Below, piece by piece: positions 9,244 to 11,771 of a stretch of 11,771 nucleotides of DNA. The DNA is from Candidatus Nanopelagicales bacterium (GTDB lineage: Bacteria > Actinomycetota > Actinomycetes > S36-B12). The first letter of the stretch is position 1. Each line of letters starts with the position of its first letter. Where the stretch lies: NCBI GenBank assembly GCA_023264215.1, contig JALQSY010000041.1, forward strand, positions 1 through 11,771, read 5' to 3'. The notes below the pieces were generated by a model. That model saw nothing but the letters and a program-made list of their open reading frames with translations. It did not search any database and had not been told where the DNA came from. The position numbers were made by a program, and so were the translations under genes.

Positions 9244-9295
9244 TTGCGCACGTAGGGGGAGTTTTGGGGCCGGAATGTCCCGGTAACGTGCGCAA
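9244..9295. promoter_or_regulatory. Paired operator candidate in the regulator/whiB divergent region
   Basis: TTGCGCACGT at 9244-9253 and ACGTGCGCAA at 9286-9295 are perfect 10-bp inverted arms separated by 32 bp. Arm centres are 42 bp apart, about four helical turns, so both sites face the same side of the DNA. Each arm contains the palindrome TGCGCA. The pair lies 58 bp upstream of the regulator start and 80 bp before the whiB -35. It looks like a two-site operator rather than a terminator. Confidence 0.5.
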
Positions 9296-9374
9296 ACGGC
9301 CCGGCCAGCCCCGACCTGCCCCTGACAGTCCCCCCTCGGGGCAAAACCGGTCAGAAATTGTTCAACTAGACCTC

Positions 9375-9404
9375 TTGACCAACTTCTGGCGCGCTTGCTA
9401 GGTT
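9375..9404 (+). promoter_or_regulatory. whiB promoter
   Basis: TTGACC (9375-9380) and TAGGTT (9399-9404) form -35 and -10 boxes with an 18-base spacer, a good match to a housekeeping-sigma actinobacterial promoter. Transcription should start near 9411, leaving a leader of about 35 bases. The small hyphenated palindrome TGAGG-N4-CCTCA (9404-9417) covers the predicted start site. Confidence 0.6.
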
Positions 9405-9433
9405 GAGGTATCCCTCACGGGACCCCTACGGGC

Positions 9434-9440
9434 AAGGAGG
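9434..9440 (+). promoter_or_regulatory. Ribosome binding site of whiB
   Basis: AAGGAGG lies 5 bases before the ATG at 9446. It is a near-perfect Shine-Dalgarno sequence and fixes the start. Confidence 0.85.
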
Positions 9441-9445
9441 CAGGC

Positions 9446-9745
9446 ATGGCAGACATCTCACGGCTCCCCGGACCGAATGCCGACATCTGGGACTGGCAGC
9501 TGCAGGGTGCGTGCCGAGGCGAGGACCCCGACACCTTCTTCCATCCCGAGGGCGAGCGCGGCCCGGCCCGCGAGGCTCGCGAGCGCGCCGCCAAGGCCGT
9601 CTGCGCGACCTGCCCCGTGCTAGCCCAGTGCGCGGCCCACGCCCTCGCCGTGCGCGAGCCCTACGGGGTCTGGGGCGGGATGAGCGAGGACGACCGCGAG
9701 GCGGTCTACCAGCAGCAGCGTCGTCGCCTGGCCACCGCCGTCTGA
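9446..9745 (+). CDS. whiB3: WhiB3/WhiD-type [4Fe-4S] transcriptional regulator
   Basis: A 99-residue Wbl protein. Four cysteines, C23, C53, C56 and C62 (C-x29-C-x2-C-x5-C), bind an oxygen- and NO-sensitive [4Fe-4S] cluster. GVWGG at 74-78 is the Wbl turn that contacts the primary sigma factor, followed by a basic tail (QRRRL) for DNA. LPGPNADIWDWQLQGACRG at 7-25 and FFHPEGERG at 31-39 match M. tuberculosis WhiB3 and its Streptomyces counterpart WhiD closely, as I recall their sequences. These factors act with the housekeeping sigma in redox response, lipid metabolism or sporulation septation. The gene is monocistronic, with its own promoter and terminator. It is the only gene in the window on the plus strand. 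The neighbouring groEL1 supports orthology to Rv3416. Confidence 0.95.
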   Translation: MADISRLPGPNADIWDWQLQGACRGEDPDTFFHPEGERGPAREARERAAKAVCATCPVLAQCAAHALAVREPYGVWGGMSEDDREAVYQQQRRRLATAV

Positions 9746-9755
9746 CACCACGAGC

Positions 9756-10769
9756 TCAAAGGGCCCCATCCGCGATCCGGGTGGGGCTTTTTGACGCAGT
9801 GCCGGGCTCGGTCGCTCGGCGATCGGCGAGCACCACGAGCGCGGTCCCCGCGAGAACGACGACGAGCCCGATGATCACGCTGCGCGAGATGGGCTCGCCC
9901 AGCAGCAGCCAGCCCAGGAGCACCGCGACCGCGGGGTTGACGAAGGCGAAGGTCGACACCAGCGGCAACGGCGCGCGCGCGATGAGGAAGGTGTACGACG
10001 CGTAGCCGATCGACGAGGCGATGACGAGCCACACCCAGCCGGTCAGGCTCGCGGACGTGTACGCCGCTACGTCGACCCGCTCGCCCGCGATGAGGCCGAC
10101 GAGCATGATTCCCAGCCCGCACCACACGAGCTGGTAGACCGTGAGCACGCCGGTGTCTCGCGGCAGGTCGAGGGACGTCGACCTCCAGGAGAAGAACGCC
10201 CAGGAGATGCTTGCGCCCACCATGGCGAGCGACCACAGGAGCACGCCCTCGGGCGACGTGCCCTCCAGGGGCGCGATGCCGCCGGGCAGCATCATCGCCG
10301 CCACTCCACCGATGCCGAGGACGACGCCGATGAGCGTGAGCCCGCCGACAGGCTGACGGCTCATCGCCTTGAGTGCGACGACCCATATGGGCACGCTCGC
10401 CGCGATGAGTGCGGCGATGCCGCCGGGGATGTGCTGCAGCGACAGCGGCACGATCGCGCCCCAGATGCCGATGATGCCCAGCCCCATGACCGCGGTCGCC
10501 GACAGTTGGCGCGCGCTGAGACGGAACGCCCGCGGCCCGCGCGCGATGAGCACGATCACGGCGAGCGGCAGTGCGCCGACCAGGTAGCGCGATCCCGCGC
10601 CGAGCAATGGCGGAATCGACTGCACCATCGCCGACGTGCCGAGGTACGTCGTACCCCACACGATCCACAGGGTGATCAGTGGCGCCCAGAGCGCGGCACC
10701 GTGAGGTCGAGCGCGGACAGGCGAAGGGCCCGGCTCCGCGCGCTGCGCGGAGCCGGGCCCGGTCGACAT
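9756..10769 (-). CDS. EamA/DMT-family transporter, 10 membrane segments
   Basis: An inner-membrane protein of 337 residues in the drug/metabolite transporter superfamily (RhtA/YdcZ-like), probably exporting a small metabolite or amino acid; substrate unknown. Ten hydrophobic segments form two EamA repeats. The first begins at ALWAPLITLWIVWGTTYLG and the second at GVLLWSLAMVGASISWAFF. SFAFVNPAVAVLLGWLLLGE-type sequence (here STFAFVNPAVAV) is the typical ninth helix. The ATG at 10769 gives a 27-residue Pro/Arg-rich lead before the first helix; a TTG at 10799 would be ten residues longer. There is no Shine-Dalgarno sequence. Bases just after the start form a 16-bp hairpin. The last eleven codons are the reverse strand of the whiB terminator. 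It is convergent with whiB and lies downstream of groEL. Confidence 0.88.
   Translation of the reverse strand: MSTGPGSAQRAEPGPSPVRARPHGAALWAPLITLWIVWGTTYLGTSAMVQSIPPLLGAGSRYLVGALPLAVIVLIARGPRAFRLSARQLSATAVMGLGIIGIWGAIVPLSLQHIPGGIAALIAASVPIWVVALKAMSRQPVGGLTLIGVVLGIGGVAAMMLPGGIAPLEGTSPEGVLLWSLAMVGASISWAFFSWRSTSLDLPRDTGVLTVYQLVWCGLGIMLVGLIAGERVDVAAYTSASLTGWVWLVIASSIGYASYTFLIARAPLPLVSTFAFVNPAVAVLLGWLLLGEPISRSVIIGLVVVLAGTALVVLADRRATEPGTASKSPTRIADGAL
9763..9792 (+). terminator. Intrinsic terminator of whiB
   Basis: GCCCCATCC (9763-9771), loop GCGATCC, GGGTGGGGC (9779-9787) form a 9-bp stem with one G-U pair, followed by TTTTT at 9788-9792. It begins 18 bases after the whiB stop. The same bases encode the C-terminus of the convergent transporter. 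Confidence 0.85.
10726..10760. repeat. Perfect 16-bp hairpin inside the transporter's 5' coding end
   Basis: GGGCCCGGCTCCGCGC (10726-10741) and its exact reverse complement (10745-10760) are separated by three bases, GCT. Fifteen of the 16 pairs are G-C. It starts 9 bases into the EamA reading frame from the ATG at 10769. There is no U run on either side. It could block or slow ribosome loading, act as a U-less terminator, or mark a wrong start call. Confidence 0.8.
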
Positions 10770-10776
10770 GCGGCTC

Positions 10777-10782
10777 AGGCTA
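10777..10782 (-). promoter_or_regulatory. Possible leaderless -10 element TAGCCT before the EamA transporter
   Basis: TAGCCT on the minus strand ends 7 bases before the ATG at 10769. This is the same hexamer and nearly the same spacing as before guaB, here without an overlapping stop codon. The -35 is not convincing. Confidence 0.35.
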
Positions 10783-10804
10783 GACCTCGGGCTCGGCAAC
10801 GACC

Positions 10805-10878
10805 TGAAACGCCGAATGGGCAGTTGTCGCGCGCCGGCCTAGGGGAAGGCGGCGGGACAACTGCCCACTCGTGAAACG
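10805..10878. repeat. Palindromic element downstream of groEL, flanked by direct repeats
   Basis: TGGGCAGTTGTC (10817-10828) and GACAACTGCCCA (10856-10867) are perfect 12-bp inverted arms. Inside them CGCC/GGCG and GCCT/AGGC pair further around a loop AGGGGA. TGAAACG occurs on both sides in direct orientation (10805-10811 and 10872-10878), like a target-site duplication. It starts 18 bases after the groEL stop and may also serve as its U-less terminator. Whether it is a dispersed repeat cannot be judged from one copy. Confidence 0.6.
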
Positions 10879-10884
10879 ATGCGG

Positions 10885-11771
10885 CTAGTGGCTGTGACCG
10901 TGGTGCCCGTGGCCGTGGCTGTGGGCCTCGGGCTCCTCCTCCTCGGGCTTGTCGACGACAAGCGCCTCGGTGGTGAGCAGCATGCCGGCGATGGACGCGG
11001 CGTTGGTGAGCGCGGACTTGGTGACCTTGACCGGATCGATCACGCCCGCGGCCACGAGATCCTCGTAGACGCCGGTGGCGGCGTTGAGGCCCTGGCCCAC
11101 GGGGAGCTCGGCGACCTTGCTCACCACGACGTAGCCCTGCTCGCCGGCGTTCTCGGCGATCCAGCGCAGCGGCTCGACCGCGGCCTTGGCCACGACGGAG
11201 ACCCCGGTCGCCTCGTCACCGGACTTGCCGAGGTCGCCCGAGAGCGCCTTGGCTGCCTGCACGAGAGCGGTGCCGCCGCCGGAGACGATGCCCTCGTCGA
11301 TCGCGGCGCGCGTCGCGGAGACGGCGTCCTCGACACGGTGCTTCTTCTCCTTGAGCTCCACCTCGGTGTGCGCGCCGACCTTGATGACGACGACGCCGCC
11401 GGAGAGCTTGGCGAGACGCTCCTGGAGCTTCTCGCGATCCCAGTCGGAGTCGGTGCGCTCGATCTCCTGGCGGATCTGCGCGATGCGATCGGCCACGGCC
11501 TGCTTGTCGCCACCACCGTCGACGATCGTGGTGTCGTCCTTGCTCACCACGACGCGACGGGCGTGACCGAGCACCTCGAGGCCGACCTGGTCGAGCTTGA
11601 GCCCGACCTCGGGCGCGACGACCTGCGCCCCGGTGAGGATCGCGATGTCCTGCAGGATCGCCTTGCGGCGGTCGCCGAAGGCCGGGGCCTTGACGGCGCA
11701 CGAGGCGAAGGTGCCGCGGATGCGGTTGACGACGAGAGTCGACAGGGCCTCGCCGTCAACATCTTCGGCGA
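10885..11771 (-). CDS. groEL1: 60-kDa chaperonin GroEL1, C-terminal 294 residues (5' end beyond window)
   Basis: The Hsp60 chaperonin that folds proteins with GroES in an ATP-driven double ring. The visible part starts at [15 protein letters not shown], about residue 250 of E. coli GroEL, so the apical domain is cut and about 250 residues lie to the right. [23 protein letters not shown] and [22 protein letters not shown] are family hallmarks. The catalytic Asp of [19 protein letters not shown] and the nucleotide-pocket segment [13 protein letters not shown] are intact. The tail [13 protein letters not shown] has seven His instead of the Gly-Met tail of the housekeeping copy. This marks it as the GroEL1 (Cpn60.1) type found next to whiB3 in mycobacteria. 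groES is expected just outside the window. A second groEL copy elsewhere is likely but not visible. Confidence 0.95.
   Translation of the reverse strand, partial: AEDVDGEALSTLVVNRIRGTFASCAVKAPAFGDRRKAILQDIAILTGAQVVAPEVGLKLDQVGLEVLGHARRVVVSKDDTTIVDGGGDKQAVADRIAQIRQEIERTDSDWDREKLQERLAKLSGGVVVIKVGAHTEVELKEKKHRVEDAVSATRAAIDEGIVSGGGTALVQAAKALSGDLGKSGDEATGVSVVAKAAVEPLRWIAENAGEQGYVVVSKVAELPVGQGLNAATGVYEDLVAAGVIDPVKVTKSALTNAASIAGMLLTTEALVVDKPEEEEPEAHSHGHGHHGHSH

Noticed and set aside
9186..9344. N-terminal extension of the MerR/B12-type regulator to an upstream start at 9344.
   Set aside because: The added 53 residues are low in complexity and would make the intergenic inverted repeat coding. The ATG at 9185 has a plausible ribosome site and directly precedes the usual MerR N-terminus.

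Overview
The window is high-GC DNA from an actinomycete (Actinomycetota). The gene set points to the Micrococcales or a neighbouring order, but I cannot name the genus. Evidence for this is the WhiB-family [4Fe-4S] regulator, the guaB/guaB3 pair, a GroEL1-type chaperonin with a His-rich tail, the strong G/C preference at third codon positions and many GTG starts. About 95% of the window is coding. No tRNA, rRNA, CRISPR array, insertion sequence or phage gene was seen, and there is no gene-free stretch over 300 bases. The longest non-coding stretch is the 260-base divergent region 9186-9445.

Left block, 1-8239 and on into the regulator at 9185, all on the minus strand and read right to left. 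The order is a MerR/B12-type regulator, an unrecognised helical-repeat protein, guaB (IMP dehydrogenase), guaB3 (IMP-dehydrogenase-related), glpD (glycerol-3-phosphate dehydrogenase), a GabD2-type succinate-semialdehyde dehydrogenase, and a GMC (cholesterol-oxidase-like) flavoprotein cut by the left edge. Intergenic gaps are 7-67 bases. The block looks like one co-directional unit, yet several genes also carry a -10-like hexamer 6 bases before the start codon, suggesting nested leaderless promoters.

Middle, 9186-9792. The regulator at 8223-9185 is divergent from whiB3/whiD on the plus strand. The space between them holds a perfect 10-bp inverted repeat with arm centres 42 bp apart and a recognisable whiB promoter. 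whiB ends in a strong intrinsic terminator, and this hairpin is also the 3' coding end of the convergent EamA transporter gene.

Right block, 9756-11771, minus strand. An EamA-family 10-TM transporter lies downstream of groEL1 (C-terminal 294 residues visible). Two striking perfect-arm hairpins sit between groEL and the transporter's first membrane segment: 10726-10760 (16-bp stem) and 10817-10867 (12-bp outer stem flanked by 7-bp direct repeats).

From memory of Mycobacterium tuberculosis, the order choD-guaB3-guaB2-...-whiB3-groEL1 (Rv3409c to Rv3417c) is the same. This locus is therefore an old actinobacterial neighbourhood in which glpD and gabD2 have been inserted, and in which the sigD position appears to be taken by a MerR/B12-type regulator. 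The genes join purine synthesis (guaB), glycerol-3-phosphate oxidation, aldehyde oxidation and redox-sensing regulation (WhiB). No clearly novel defence or mobile system is present. The best leads are the regulator with its operator candidate, the leaderless-start pattern and the two hairpins near 10.8 kb.
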